A program made the position numbers and the translations under genes. Positions 45,836 to 54,440 of a stretch of 64,000 nucleotides of DNA are shown here, piece after piece. A model generated the notes under the pieces. The model saw only the letters and a list, made by a program, of their open reading frames with translations, was not told where the DNA came from and made no database searches. The stretch is taken from the NCBI GenBank assembly GCA_963782595.1, contig CAWAKJ010000002.1:1550001-1614000 (forward strand), read 5' to 3'. Positions within the stretch are counted from its first letter, which is position 1. Each line of letters opens with the position of its first letter. The stretch is from JAMQPK01 sp963782595 (GTDB lineage: Bacteria; Acidobacteriota; Vicinamibacteria; Vicinamibacterales; JAMQPK01).

Positions 45836-46762
45836 CTAATCCTTCGAGGATTTACCGGCCAGCAGCTGCAGCGGATTAATCAGCTTGCCGCCAGCGAGCA
45901 CTTCGTAATGGAGATGGGGACCGGTCGCGCGGCCGGTCGCGCCCACGAAGCCGAGCAGGTCGCCGCGCTTCACATCGCGCCCTTGCCAGACCGCGAACCT
46001 GGACAGATGCCCGTAGCGCGTCACCAGGCCGTATCCGTGATCGATCACGACGAGGTTGCCATAATCGCCGTTGGGCGCTGCCATCTCGACCCTGCCGGCG
46101 GCCGTCGCCCGCACTGGCGTGCCTCTTTCGGCCGAGATGTCGAGGCCGGGATGAAAATCTCTGTCACCGGTGAACGGATCAGCCCTCATGCCGTAACCCG
46201 CCGACAGCCAGCCGTGGACCGGCCACACCGAAGGCGTCGCATTCATCAACGATTCCCGCTTTTCGACATTGCGGCGCACGATGCTGAGATGCCCTTCGAG
46301 GCTGCCCAGCACGTTGCGCAGCATGGTGAAGGTCTGGTCGAGCGACGACGCCGCGGCGGCGCTGAAGGCGGGCGTCAACATCGCGCTCGCGCCGGCAGCC
46401 GACGCGCCACCTTCCGCCCGGGTTTTCACCGCCGGTGGCAGTTTTTCCATGGCGCGTGCCGTTATCGGGTCGACGCTCGATCGGAGACCCAGCTCGTTAA
46501 TCGCCGATTGGAGAGACTCGATCTGCGTTGTCAGCGCGCCAGTAGCTTCCCGGTAACTCGTGTTCTCCTGTTGCAGCGTGGTGTTCGTCGCGCGGAGATG
46601 ATTGACTTCCGCGGTGGCGCTTAACCGGAGGCCGAGGCCGACAAGTACTGGAAAAGCAAGGACACCTGCCAACGCAAGCGCGAACGGACGCAACCGTATC
46701 GTGACCCGGCGAACGGTGCCGGTTTGACGGTCTGCGAGCACGATCGTGTAACGCTTCGACAT
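45836..46762 (-). CDS. Membrane-anchored M23 family peptidase
   Basis: 308 residues. An N-terminal cytoplasmic tail and single transmembrane helix (about 27-48) are followed by a coiled coil (NHLRATNTTLQQENTSYREA) and the LytM/M23 domain near the C-terminus with both metal motifs intact: HPGLD and GPHLHYEV. So it is likely to be an active peptidoglycan endopeptidase, not only an amidase activator. Helix-coiled-coil-M23 layout matches division- or elongation-linked enzymes of the MepM/NlpD type. It stands downstream of comM on the same strand with a 154-base gap. Confidence 0.87.
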   Translation of the reverse strand: MSKRYTIVLADRQTGTVRRVTIRLRPFALALAGVLAFPVLVGLGLRLSATAEVNHLRATNTTLQQENTSYREATGALTTQIESLQSAINELGLRSSVDPITARAMEKLPPAVKTRAEGGASAAGASAMLTPAFSAAAASSLDQTFTMLRNVLGSLEGHLSIVRRNVEKRESLMNATPSVWPVHGWLSAGYGMRADPFTGDRDFHPGLDISAERGTPVRATAAGRVEMAAPNGDYGNLVVIDHGYGLVTRYGHLSRFAVWQGRDVKRGDLLGFVGATGRATGPHLHYEVLAGGKLINPLQLLAGKSSKD

Positions 46763-46916
46763 TATCAGTACGCGTCCGTCTGGTAGTCGGCCCGGTCCAC
46801 TTTCAATTAGGGGGAGCGCCTGACGGACTAGAAACCGAAAGGCTCGAGCACTTTAGCACAGCTCATTGGAGAAAGGTACCGGAACGTCAACAGAGGCGAA
46901 GGTCAGGCGAATCGAG

Positions 46917-48494
46917 CTATGACGCCGGCGTGTCTCTGAATCGATACTGAAGAGCTTCGGCCACGTGCTCTGTCGCGATCGATGCCACGCCGGCGAGGTC
47001 GGCGATCGTCCGGCTGACACGCAGAACGCGATCGCATCCCCTCGCGCTCAAGCAGAACTTCTGAATCGCGGCTTCCAGGACGGAAGTGCTGCGGGAATCG
47101 AGGCGGCAGTATTCGTTCAGTTCGCCACCTTCGAGCTGGCGGTTCAGCCTCGAGCTGGATTCGCCAAATCGCGAGCGCTGACGGCTGCGCGCACCGACAA
47201 CCCGCTTTCGGATGACCACCGACGATTCGCATTCGGCACCGGACGCTCTGTCGGCACGAAGGCTCGACCCGATCGCGGGCACGTCCACCACCAGATCGAT
47301 ACGATCTCGCAGCGGCCCGGAAATCCGGCCTGCATAACGCTGTATCTGCGGGTCTGTGCACCGGCAGGCACGGCGGCGATCGTCAAAAAAGCCGCAGGGG
47401 CAAGGATTCATCGCTGCGACGAGCATGAAGCGGGCTGGAAAGGAAGCTGTCCTTGCCGCCCGCGAGATCGTCACCCGGCCTTCTTCCAGCGGCTGCCTCA
47501 GAGCCTCGAGCACGCGTCGGTCGAATTCGGGAAGTTCATCGAGAAACAGCACCCCATTGTGCGCCAGGCTGATCTCGCCTGGACGGGGAGCAGACCCGCC
47601 ACCTACCATCGCCACTTCGGAAATGGTGTGATGCGGCGCGCGGAACGGGCGGACGTGCATCAGCGCGGTGCCGGGTGGCAGAGTGCCCGCAACCGAATGA
47701 ACCGAAGTGCAGTCGAGCGCTTCGTCGAAATCGAGCGGGGGGAGAATTCCCGCCAACCGGCGCGCCATCATCGTCTTGCCGCCGCCGGGGGCGCCAATCA
47801 GCATCACGTTATGGCCACCCGCTGCCGCAATTTCCAGCGCGCGCTTGGCCAGGCTCTGGCCCATCACATCGGCGAAATCTGGCTCTGGGTCGCCGGAGCA
47901 TGGCGCGTCTGTCCCGCCAACGTCGGGGATCTCAGTCGCCCGGGCGAAGCTGGACGCTACGCGGGTCACGCCGGTCTCTTTCAGACCCGCGTTGAGGGCT
48001 TCGACCGCCTCTACCAGCGAATCGACCGCCAGCACCTTCAGTCCTTCCACCACCCGGGCCTCGGGCGCGTTCGCGCGGGGCAGCAGTATGGCTGGGGTGC
48101 CCTCTCGTTTCGCCGCCACCGCGACCGGCAGCACGCCCCGAATCGACTGGATCGATCCGTCGAGCGAGAGCTCGCCGAGCAGGATGACGCCGTCGAGCCG
48201 GCGCGGTTCGACCACGCCGGTGGCGGCCAGCACGCCCAGCGCGATAGGCAGGTCGTAGGAGGCGCCTGCCTTGCGAATGTCTGCAGGCGCAAGGTTCACC
48301 GTGACTCGATGACTCGGGAACTCGAATCCGGAATTGCGGATGGCCGTGCGGACGCGATCTCGGCTCTCGCGCACGCTCGTGTCGGGGAGGCCGACCATCG
48401 TAAAGACCGGCAACCCGAACGAGACATCGACTTCGACGATGACCGGAAGTGCTTCGACCCCGATGACGGCCGCACTGCGCAGGCTTGCGAGCAC
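46917..48494 (-). CDS. comM: ComM/YifB family magnesium chelatase-like AAA+ helicase
   Basis: 525 residues from GTG 48494, which gives the usual VLASLRSAAVIGVEALPV start; the frame reaches 48605 but that extension is atypical. N-terminal ChlI domain (VDVSFGLPVFTMVGLPD, SHRVTVNLAPADIRKAGASY), AAA+ core with Walker A IGAPGGGKTMMA, HTISEVAMVGGGSAPRPGEI, FLDELPEFDRRVLEALRQPL, a Cys-rich MNPCPCG motif, and a C-terminal helical domain. ComM helps branch migration during natural transformation. It may serve with the ComEA and pilus genes in this window, which would together support DNA uptake. Confidence 0.92.
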   Translation of the reverse strand: MLASLRSAAVIGVEALPVIVEVDVSFGLPVFTMVGLPDTSVRESRDRVRTAIRNSGFEFPSHRVTVNLAPADIRKAGASYDLPIALGVLAATGVVEPRRLDGVILLGELSLDGSIQSIRGVLPVAVAAKREGTPAILLPRANAPEARVVEGLKVLAVDSLVEAVEALNAGLKETGVTRVASSFARATEIPDVGGTDAPCSGDPEPDFADVMGQSLAKRALEIAAAGGHNVMLIGAPGGGKTMMARRLAGILPPLDFDEALDCTSVHSVAGTLPPGTALMHVRPFRAPHHTISEVAMVGGGSAPRPGEISLAHNGVLFLDELPEFDRRVLEALRQPLEEGRVTISRAARTASFPARFMLVAAMNPCPCGFFDDRRRACRCTDPQIQRYAGRISGPLRDRIDLVVDVPAIGSSLRADRASGAECESSVVIRKRVVGARSRQRSRFGESSSRLNRQLEGGELNEYCRLDSRSTSVLEAAIQKFCLSARGCDRVLRVSRTIADLAGVASIATEHVAEALQYRFRDTPAS

Positions 48495-48717
48495 ACGTGA
48501 CGAGTTGCAAACCGTTCTCCAGAACAGGAACTCCAGCTGTGCTGATACGTTATGGTGCGCGCGTTCCTCCGCGCTGCAGGAACTGCGCAGATCGCAACGG
48601 GCCAACGACGCAGGTTTTGCAACGCCGCCAGCGGCCCTAATCCCCAGTTTTCGACACGCAGGCCGGCTCGGCGTTCAACGCCGTACGTGCCCGGAGCCCG
48701 GAGTCTGCAACCGAAAA

Positions 48718-50493
48718 TCAGTTTGCGGTTCGTGCGGAAAAGATGGTGAGTCTGTCGCCGATATTGATGCGGCTGCCGCGAACGGTGCGCGCGTTCCAGG
48801 ACTTGAGCGCGGCAACGGTCGTGTTGTAGAGCCTGGCGATTGAGGAGAGCGTCTCACCGCGCTTCACGCGATGAACGATGCGCTCGGGTTCCACCTTCTC
48901 GGCTCGCGTGGAAACGAGCGCGGGTTTTTGGGAAACCACGGGTTTCTCCGAGGCTATCGGTTGCGCCTCGGCCAGCACCGTTCCCGGCTCGGCGGTGACC
49001 GGCACGGCCCCGAGCAAGGTCGTTGGCGCGCGCGGGATGATGAGTTGCTGACCGACGTTGACGCGCGACCGCAACGTCAGCGAGTTGGCTTCGGCGAGAT
49101 CGGCCTGCCGGACATTCAGCTTTCGCGAGATCGACAGCAGCGTTTCGCCTCGCTTGACCGAGTGCCACTGGAAGGCGTTCAGACTCTCGGGCGGGGCCTC
49201 TGCAAGCCGGGCTCGAAACGCGTCGCCGCTGCCGACCGGCACCTTGATCTCGTACTCCGGCGAGCTCACCGGCGTCGTCCAGCGCCTCAACTCGGGATTG
49301 AGCGATTCGATGTCGTCAATCGGCGCGTTGGTCCATTCGGCCACCAGACGCAGGTCGATCGGATCGCTCACCTGCACCTTCTCATACACGAGCGGCACGT
49401 CGGGCTCGAGGTCGAAACCATATTGCGCCGGGTTCTTCGCGATGACGATGGCCGCGAGAATCATCGGCACGTACTCGCGCGTCTCGCGTGGCAGGAAGCG
49501 CGATGTCGTGGTCAGCGACCAGAAATCATCTTTGCGCGCGCGTTTCATGGCGCGCTGTACCCGCGCCGGACCGCCGTTATACGACGCCATCGCGAGATGC
49601 CAGTCGCCGTCGAACATCCTGCCGAGCGTTTTCAGATATTGCGCGGCCGCCTTTGTCGCTTTTTCGGGATCCGATCGTTCATCGACATACCAGTCCTGCG
49701 TCAGCCCGTGCTCGCGGCCGGTATAGCTCATGAACTGCCACATCCCCATGGCCTTGACGCGGGAGCGGGCGGTGTTCTTGAACGCACTCTCGACCAGCGG
49801 GATGTACGCGAGGTCGAGGGGCAGGCCCTGCTCGCGGAACTCGGCCTGAATCATCGGCAGATACTTCACCCCACGCTGGAGCCCTTCGCCGATGAAGTCG
49901 CGCAGATTGCCTTGAAAGAGCTCGATGTAGGACAGGACCTTCCCGTTGAGGGGAATCTCGACGTCGTGTTTCGTCTGGCTCAGATCGTTCGCCACGACGC
50001 TTTCGGTCGCCGTCGTGGCCGCCGGCGGATCGAACGTCGAAATCGCAAGGAGCTCATCGATGGACGCGGGCTCTGTTTTCTTTTCGACGAACCCGTCGCC
50101 TTTCGAGAGCGCCGTCAGTTCGTGCGCGCTGACGCGCTCGACGAGCTGGTCGAAGTGCCGCCGGATGCGCGGCTCAGACCTCGCGCCGTAGGGCGACTTC
50201 AACAGCACGTCGATGGAAAGGTCGAACGAGGTGCGCGCCTGTTCGAGGTGTCCTAACGCAAGCTCCTTCTCGGCGGCGGCAAAATGTTTCTGGGATTCCG
50301 CAATCAGGTCCAGGACTGGATCTGCCGGGGCGGGCTCGGGCTCCAGGACAACGACGGGCGGGGGCGGAGGCGTGACCGCTACCGTGACGGTCTTCGGTTT
50401 TCGGCCAAGGCCCAATCCCAGGCCGCAGCCGACGAGCGAGACGCTAACGCCGATAGCAGCTGCCAGGTGCAGCAGTGTCCTGAAAGTCATCAA
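48718..50493 (-). CDS. MltD-like lytic transglycosylase lipoprotein with LysM domains
   Basis: 591 residues. A lipobox (LVGC, Cys23) predicts outer-membrane anchoring. The SLT domain has the catalytic Glu in PLVESAFKNTARSRVKAMGM and the ASYNGGPARVQRAM motif. Two LysM repeats follow, HSVKRGETLLSISRKLNVRQ and HRVKRGETLSSIARLYNTTV, which bind peptidoglycan. Domain order matches MltD. It cleaves glycan strands to 1,6-anhydro products during wall turnover. The Pro-rich segment VTPPPPPVVVLEPEPAPADP near the N-terminus is a flexible tether. Confidence 0.92.
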   Translation of the reverse strand: MMTFRTLLHLAAAIGVSVSLVGCGLGLGLGRKPKTVTVAVTPPPPPVVVLEPEPAPADPVLDLIAESQKHFAAAEKELALGHLEQARTSFDLSIDVLLKSPYGARSEPRIRRHFDQLVERVSAHELTALSKGDGFVEKKTEPASIDELLAISTFDPPAATTATESVVANDLSQTKHDVEIPLNGKVLSYIELFQGNLRDFIGEGLQRGVKYLPMIQAEFREQGLPLDLAYIPLVESAFKNTARSRVKAMGMWQFMSYTGREHGLTQDWYVDERSDPEKATKAAAQYLKTLGRMFDGDWHLAMASYNGGPARVQRAMKRARKDDFWSLTTTSRFLPRETREYVPMILAAIVIAKNPAQYGFDLEPDVPLVYEKVQVSDPIDLRLVAEWTNAPIDDIESLNPELRRWTTPVSSPEYEIKVPVGSGDAFRARLAEAPPESLNAFQWHSVKRGETLLSISRKLNVRQADLAEANSLTLRSRVNVGQQLIIPRAPTTLLGAVPVTAEPGTVLAEAQPIASEKPVVSQKPALVSTRAEKVEPERIVHRVKRGETLSSIARLYNTTVAALKSWNARTVRGSRINIGDRLTIFSARTAN

Positions 50494-50669
50494 TCTCGTC
50501 TAGCGTTTCGTCCCCGGCGCGACCGAACTACAGAGACGACCGTATAAACATGCAGGACCGTGAAATGGGGGTAAGGGGTCGGAATGTAACACGTGACCCG
50601 CGATTGGTCAACCCAGCTAAGTCCAGCAAAATGAGCAATAACAGAATTGCAATTGACCGGGCAGGTGCC

Positions 50670-52394
50670 CTAACGCGCGTCGACGAAAACCTGCTTTTCT
50701 TCGCCCAGATCTCGTGCGGCGGGGGTCACAATCGTTCGGCTGTCGAGCACGATTTTTCGACCAGTTTTGAGGGCCTCGCGGACATCGTCTTCACAGACAA
50801 ACTCGGCAGGGCGCTGTGTACCGGGGTCTGACCCCCGTACTGTACCGGGGTCAGACCCCATGGCGAACCCACGCGAGGCGAGGAACTGATCGATGCGCAC
50901 TCCGAGCACGTCGGGATTCAGCCCTGCGGACGGCGGTTGCGTCCGTCCTGGTGGCGACGTAGGTTGGGTCCGGCTAGCCGCCTTCACCGAGGCATCTGTC
51001 GCGCGTACTTCTGCCGGCTGCGTCTCATATGCCAGCCGTTTGATGTTCAAGAGGTGTTTCGGCGAGATGTTGTCGGAGGTAATGTTGCCGCCCCAGCCGC
51101 CGCATCCCAGAGTCATCGCCGGATCGAGCCCCGTCGTCATGCCCACCGATCCGTGTGTCGTGGGCGTGTTCACGACAATGCGAAAGGCTGGCTTCTTGAG
51201 CCCAAACTCCAGAATGATCTGATCGTTTCGCGAGTGAATCGACATCGTGTGACCCATCCCGCCGTATCGCAGAATTTCTTTGCAGCGTTCGCAGCCCTCG
51301 CGCCAGTCGGCAACGACATACCACGAGAGCACCGGGCACAGCTTTTCGATAGACAGGGGATAGTCGCGGCCGACGCCCGCGAGCGGCGCCACGAGCACGC
51401 GCGTGCCCGGCGGCACGGCGATGCCGGCCTTCTCGGCGATGAATGTCGCCGCTCTGCCGACAACGGCCGGATTCGGCAATCGTTGGGGGGACACCAGCAC
51501 CTTCGTCACGGCGTCTATCTCGGCGGCATTCAGAAAATACGCCCCCTGATTAACGACCTCGCGCTTCAACTCCTCGGCAATGCCCGCGTCGGCCACCACC
51601 GAGTTCGGAGAAGAGCAGAGCAGCCCGTAGTCGAATGTCTTGCCAACGATGATGTCCGACGCCGCCTTCCTGATGTCCGCAGAACTTTCCACGTAGCACG
51701 GCGCATTCCCGGGGCCGACGCCGTAGGCCGGCTTACCCGAACTGTACGCGGCGCGCACCAGACCCATGCCGCCTGTCGCGAGAATGACGGCGACGTCGCG
51801 GCTCTTCATCAACTCCTGCGTGCCTTCGAGCGTCACCGTGGTCATCCAGTTGATGCTGCCGTCGGGTGCGCCGGCAGCGCGGGCCGCTTCGTTCATGATC
51901 TCAGCAACGCGCGTGATGCACCGGACGGCAGAAGGGTGCGGGCTGATGACGATGGCGCATCGCGCCTTGAGCGAGATGAGAATCTTGTAGATGGCCGTAG
52001 ATGTCGGGTTGGTCGAGGGCACAACTGCCGCCACGACCCCGAACGGTTCCGCAATCTCGATGACTTTGCGATCCTCCAGGCGGTTCAGAACGCCGACCGT
52101 CTTCATCGGGCGAATAAAGCGGTAGACGCGGTCGGCCGAGAACACATTCTTCTGGATCTTGTCGGCGACCACGCCGTAGCCGGTCTCTTCCACCGCGAGC
52201 TTCGCCAGCGCCTCGCACTGCGGCGCGATCGCCGCGGCCATCGCATCGACAATCGCGTCGATGCGCTCCTGTGAAAGCTCCGCGATTTCCGTCTGAGCCT
52301 GCTTCGCACGGCGCGCGAGCGCGCGCGCCTCGGCTATCGAAGCAAGATCGCGATCTGTGGCTTTGGAAGAGGAAACGGGTTGAGGACTCGCCAT
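50670..52394 (-). CDS. Acylating aldehyde dehydrogenase, microcompartment type, with C-terminal extension
   Basis: 574 residues. CoA-acylating aldehyde dehydrogenase of the AdhE-N/EutE/PduP group: makes acyl-CoA from an aldehyde. Catalytic Cys260 lies in KTFDYGLLCSSPNS, where AdhE has CASEQ, so the following Glu-Gln is Pro-Asn; GVGPGNAPCYVE and TLGCGGWGGNITSDNISPKH are also typical. After residue 457 comes a Pro/Thr linker, an amphipathic-looking helix (LNPDVLGVRIDQFLASRGF, 492-510), a repeat-coded segment (GSDPGTVRGSDPGT) and a terminal domain with TIVTPAARDLGEE, a motif also seen in microcompartment proteins. The helix is a candidate encapsulation peptide. It lies 12 bases downstream of the shell gene. 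Confidence 0.88.
   Translation of the reverse strand: MASPQPVSSSKATDRDLASIAEARALARRAKQAQTEIAELSQERIDAIVDAMAAAIAPQCEALAKLAVEETGYGVVADKIQKNVFSADRVYRFIRPMKTVGVLNRLEDRKVIEIAEPFGVVAAVVPSTNPTSTAIYKILISLKARCAIVISPHPSAVRCITRVAEIMNEAARAAGAPDGSINWMTTVTLEGTQELMKSRDVAVILATGGMGLVRAAYSSGKPAYGVGPGNAPCYVESSADIRKAASDIIVGKTFDYGLLCSSPNSVVADAGIAEELKREVVNQGAYFLNAAEIDAVTKVLVSPQRLPNPAVVGRAATFIAEKAGIAVPPGTRVLVAPLAGVGRDYPLSIEKLCPVLSWYVVADWREGCERCKEILRYGGMGHTMSIHSRNDQIILEFGLKKPAFRIVVNTPTTHGSVGMTTGLDPAMTLGCGGWGGNITSDNISPKHLLNIKRLAYETQPAEVRATDASVKAASRTQPTSPPGRTQPPSAGLNPDVLGVRIDQFLASRGFAMGSDPGTVRGSDPGTQRPAEFVCEDDVREALKTGRKIVLDSRTIVTPAARDLGEEKQVFVDAR
50823..50859. repeat. Palindrome GGGGTCTGACCCC / GGGGTCAGACCCC inside the aldehyde dehydrogenase gene
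   Basis: Two 13-base copies of opposite polarity, separated by 11 bases, can form one long hairpin. It lies within the coding sequence for residues about 512-525 (GSDPGTVRGSDPGT). The same half-palindrome appears at about 30883 in non-coding DNA. Confidence 0.8.
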
Positions 52395-52406
52395 GTCCCG
52401 CGCGTA

Positions 52407-52682
52407 CTAGGGTTTGGGCAGGATTTTTTCGACTTCGCCGTGCGGCCGCGGAATGACGTGCACCGACACGAGCTCGCCGACACGCCGCGCCGCCGCGGCC
52501 CCCGCATCGGTCGCGGCCTTGACCGCGCCCACATCGCCGCGCACCATCACCGTGACGTAACCGGCGCCGATGTATTCCTTACCGACGAGAATCACGTTGG
52601 CGGCTTTCACCATCGCATCCGCCGCCTCGATCGACCCGATGAGCCCTTTGGTTTCGACCATCCCAAGCGCTTCGAAGGACAT
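52407..52682 (-). CDS. Bacterial microcompartment shell protein, BMC-H (PduA/EutM-like)
   Basis: 91 residues, a single BMC domain that forms hexameric tiles of a polyhedral protein shell. It is strikingly close to PduA across its length: EALGMVETKGL, EAADAMVKAANV, VTVMVRGDVGAVKAATDAGA and VHVIPRPHGEVEKILP are all present. The pore loop reads IGAG (G39-A40-G41), so the pore serine of PduA (GSG) is alanine here. It is first in a two-gene unit with the aldehyde dehydrogenase. No BMC-P vertex protein, BMC-T, phosphotransacylase or signature enzyme is in the neighbourhood, so a complete shell needs genes from elsewhere. Confidence 0.96.
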   Translation of the reverse strand: MSFEALGMVETKGLIGSIEAADAMVKAANVILVGKEYIGAGYVTVMVRGDVGAVKAATDAGAAAARRVGELVSVHVIPRPHGEVEKILPKP

Positions 52683-52726
52683 GTGCGCGCGACTCTAGCA
52701 GATTAGGCAAGGTGCAGCAACCGCGT

Positions 52727-52732
52727 TATAAT
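52727..52732 (+). promoter_or_regulatory. -10 box TATAAT for the lipoprotein-transglycosylase pair
   Basis: A perfect TATAAT lies 49 bases before the ATG at 52781, in the 98-bp divergent gap next to the microcompartment gene. The -35 zone is weak (taggca). A leader of about 40 bases would result. Confidence 0.55.
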
Positions 52733-52780
52733 GTTGATTCTTTTCGGGTTTAACCAGAACCGCCACTACCGTTTTTGACG

Positions 52781-53674
52781 ATGAGAAAATCTGTCCCGCT
52801 CATGGCCTGCCTGGCCATCGTCGCTCTGAGTGTGATCGTCGCGACAGGGTGTCGCCGCGAAGAGCCGGAGCCGCCGCCGGTGGCCACCCCGTCGTTTTCG
52901 GCCAACCAGACACGCGTGCCGCTCGGGAGCCCGGTCGAGGTCACTTACAAATTTGTCGTCGCCAAAGACGCCCCGAAGATAGGCGAAGACTTCCGGGTGT
53001 TCGTCCATTTCCTCGACGCCGACAACGAACGGCTCTGGACCGACGACCACGACTTGCCCGTTCCAACGTCCCAGTGGAAGCCGGGGCAGACCATCGAATA
53101 CACCAAGACGATGTTCGTGCCGATCGTGCCTTACGAGGGCGCGACCAAAGTGCTGATGGGCCTGTATTCGAACGCATCCGACACGCGGCTCCCTCTTGCG
53201 GGCACCGTGCACGATCGACGCTCGTACGTGGTCGGAAAGCTCGATCTCCTGAAGCGCACCGAAGGCATCTTCGTGATGTTCAAGGAGGGTTGGCATGCGG
53301 CCGAAACGCCGCCCGACAACCCGGCGGTCGAGTGGCAGTGGACGAGGAAGGAATCGACGCTGTCGCTGAGAAATCCGAAGAAGGACGTGATGTTCTACCT
53401 GCATCTTGATTCGCCCGGGCTGTTTTCCGAGCCCCAGCAGGTGAATGTCACCATTGGCGACCAGACGATTGATTCGTTCGTGTTGGAGCCCAAGAAAGAG
53501 CTCATCCGGAAGCCCACCATCACGGCCGCACAGCTCGGAACGGCCGATGTGGTGGATATCAGAATTTCGGTCGATAAGTCATATGTTCCGGCTGTAATCA
53601 CCAGCGGAGCCAACAGAGACCCGCGTGAGCTTGGCGTACGGGTGTTTCACGCATACGTGCAGCCCATCAGCTGA
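52781..53674 (+). CDS. Lipoprotein of unknown function with two beta-sandwich-like parts
   Basis: 297 residues from ATG 52781 (TTG 52775 is also possible; no strong Shine-Dalgarno). A lipobox (ATGC, Cys24) is followed by Glu/Pro-rich sequence and a beta-rich body with GSPVEVTYKFVVAKDAPKIG and VFVHFLDADNERLWTDDHDL, which resemble immunoglobulin-like domains found next to polysaccharide-related genes. GTVHDRRSYVVGKLDLL follows and a second part starts near 180. I cannot name a function. The lytic transglycosylase starts 2 bases after it, so a role at the cell wall is possible. Confidence 0.6.
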   Translation: MRKSVPLMACLAIVALSVIVATGCRREEPEPPPVATPSFSANQTRVPLGSPVEVTYKFVVAKDAPKIGEDFRVFVHFLDADNERLWTDDHDLPVPTSQWKPGQTIEYTKTMFVPIVPYEGATKVLMGLYSNASDTRLPLAGTVHDRRSYVVGKLDLLKRTEGIFVMFKEGWHAAETPPDNPAVEWQWTRKESTLSLRNPKKDVMFYLHLDSPGLFSEPQQVNVTIGDQTIDSFVLEPKKELIRKPTITAAQLGTADVVDIRISVDKSYVPAVITSGANRDPRELGVRVFHAYVQPIS

Positions 53675-53676
53675 TT

Positions 53677-54324
53677 ATGAAATATCTACTTACCCTCGTC
53701 GCACTGGCGATCGCCACGCCCGCGTCTGCGGAGTTGATTTTTTTCTCGGACGCGCGGTCCATGTCGGTCAAGAGCCATCGCTTCGAAGGCGACCGCGTCA
53801 TCGTCATGCTGCGCGGGGGCGGAGAGATGGCGTTCGATCGGTCGATTATCGTGAAGTTCGCGCCCGACGAAGTGGCATACCCCGAGGACACCATCGCCGA
53901 CCCGACGCTGCAGGCGCTGCCGCAGGGGAATGCCGGCAGTCTCGTCGAGAAGACGGCCTACGATCCGATCATTGAACACGCCTCAGACCGTCACGGCGTC
54001 GATGCGCGGCTCTTGAAGGCAGTCATCCAGGTCGAATCGGGGTTTCAACCGCGCGCGCGATCGCACAAGGGCGCGATGGGGCTGATGCAGCTGATGCCGC
54101 AGACGGCTCGCCAGTACCAGACTCGCAATCTGTACGATCCCGCCAGCAATATCGAAGCAGGCACGAGGCACCTCAAGAAACTTCTCGGCGAGTTCGAGCA
54201 ATCGCTACCGCTTGCGCTGGCCGCCTACAACGCGGGCGAGGCGGCGGTTCGCCGTTTCGGCGGCATTCCGCCGTATGCCGAAACCCAGACCTACGTCGCC
54301 AGGATTCTTGGCCTGCTTCGTTAG
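53677..54324 (+). CDS. Lytic transglycosylase (SLT domain)
   Basis: 215 residues with a signal peptide of 18 residues (ending ASA). The N-terminal part (residues about 19-65) is a small beta domain, then the goose-type lysozyme-like SLT domain: AVIQVESGFQPRARSHKGAM with catalytic Glu120, GLMQLMPQTARQY and AAYNAGEAAVRRFGG. It cuts peptidoglycan to 1,6-anhydro ends. Domain order (short N-terminal domain plus SLT) matches transglycosylases that open the wall for secretion or pilus machines, and the pilus operon begins 116 bases further on. Confidence 0.9.
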   Translation: MKYLLTLVALAIATPASAELIFFSDARSMSVKSHRFEGDRVIVMLRGGGEMAFDRSIIVKFAPDEVAYPEDTIADPTLQALPQGNAGSLVEKTAYDPIIEHASDRHGVDARLLKAVIQVESGFQPRARSHKGAMGLMQLMPQTARQYQTRNLYDPASNIEAGTRHLKKLLGEFEQSLPLALAAYNAGEAAVRRFGGIPPYAETQTYVARILGLLR

Positions 54325-54413
54325 CCGGGTCTGTAGTGCAAGACCCGGCCTACGCGTACGTAGGGCGGGTCCTGCTTTTCGGACCCGCCAGGTCTGTCGC
54401 CCCTGGACCCGCC
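54324..54413. repeat. Cluster of GGGTC/GACCC palindromes
   Basis: GCCGGGTCT/AGACCCGGC (54324-54349) and GGCGGGTCC/GGACCCGCC (54364-54389) stand back to back, with a further half copy GGTCTGTCGCCCCTGGACC after them. The GTAGGGCGGGTCC arm is identical to the copy before larC. Confidence 0.75.
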
Positions 54414-54420
54414 AACCTGT

Positions 54421-54426
54421 TATAAT
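54421..54426 (+). promoter_or_regulatory. -10 box TATAAT for the pilus/secretion operon
   Basis: Perfect TATAAT 15 bases before the ATG at 54441, so the leader would be only about 5-10 bases. It sits just after the palindrome cluster. I find no matching -35. Confidence 0.5.
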
Positions 54427-54440
54427 TTCAGGCACTTAGG

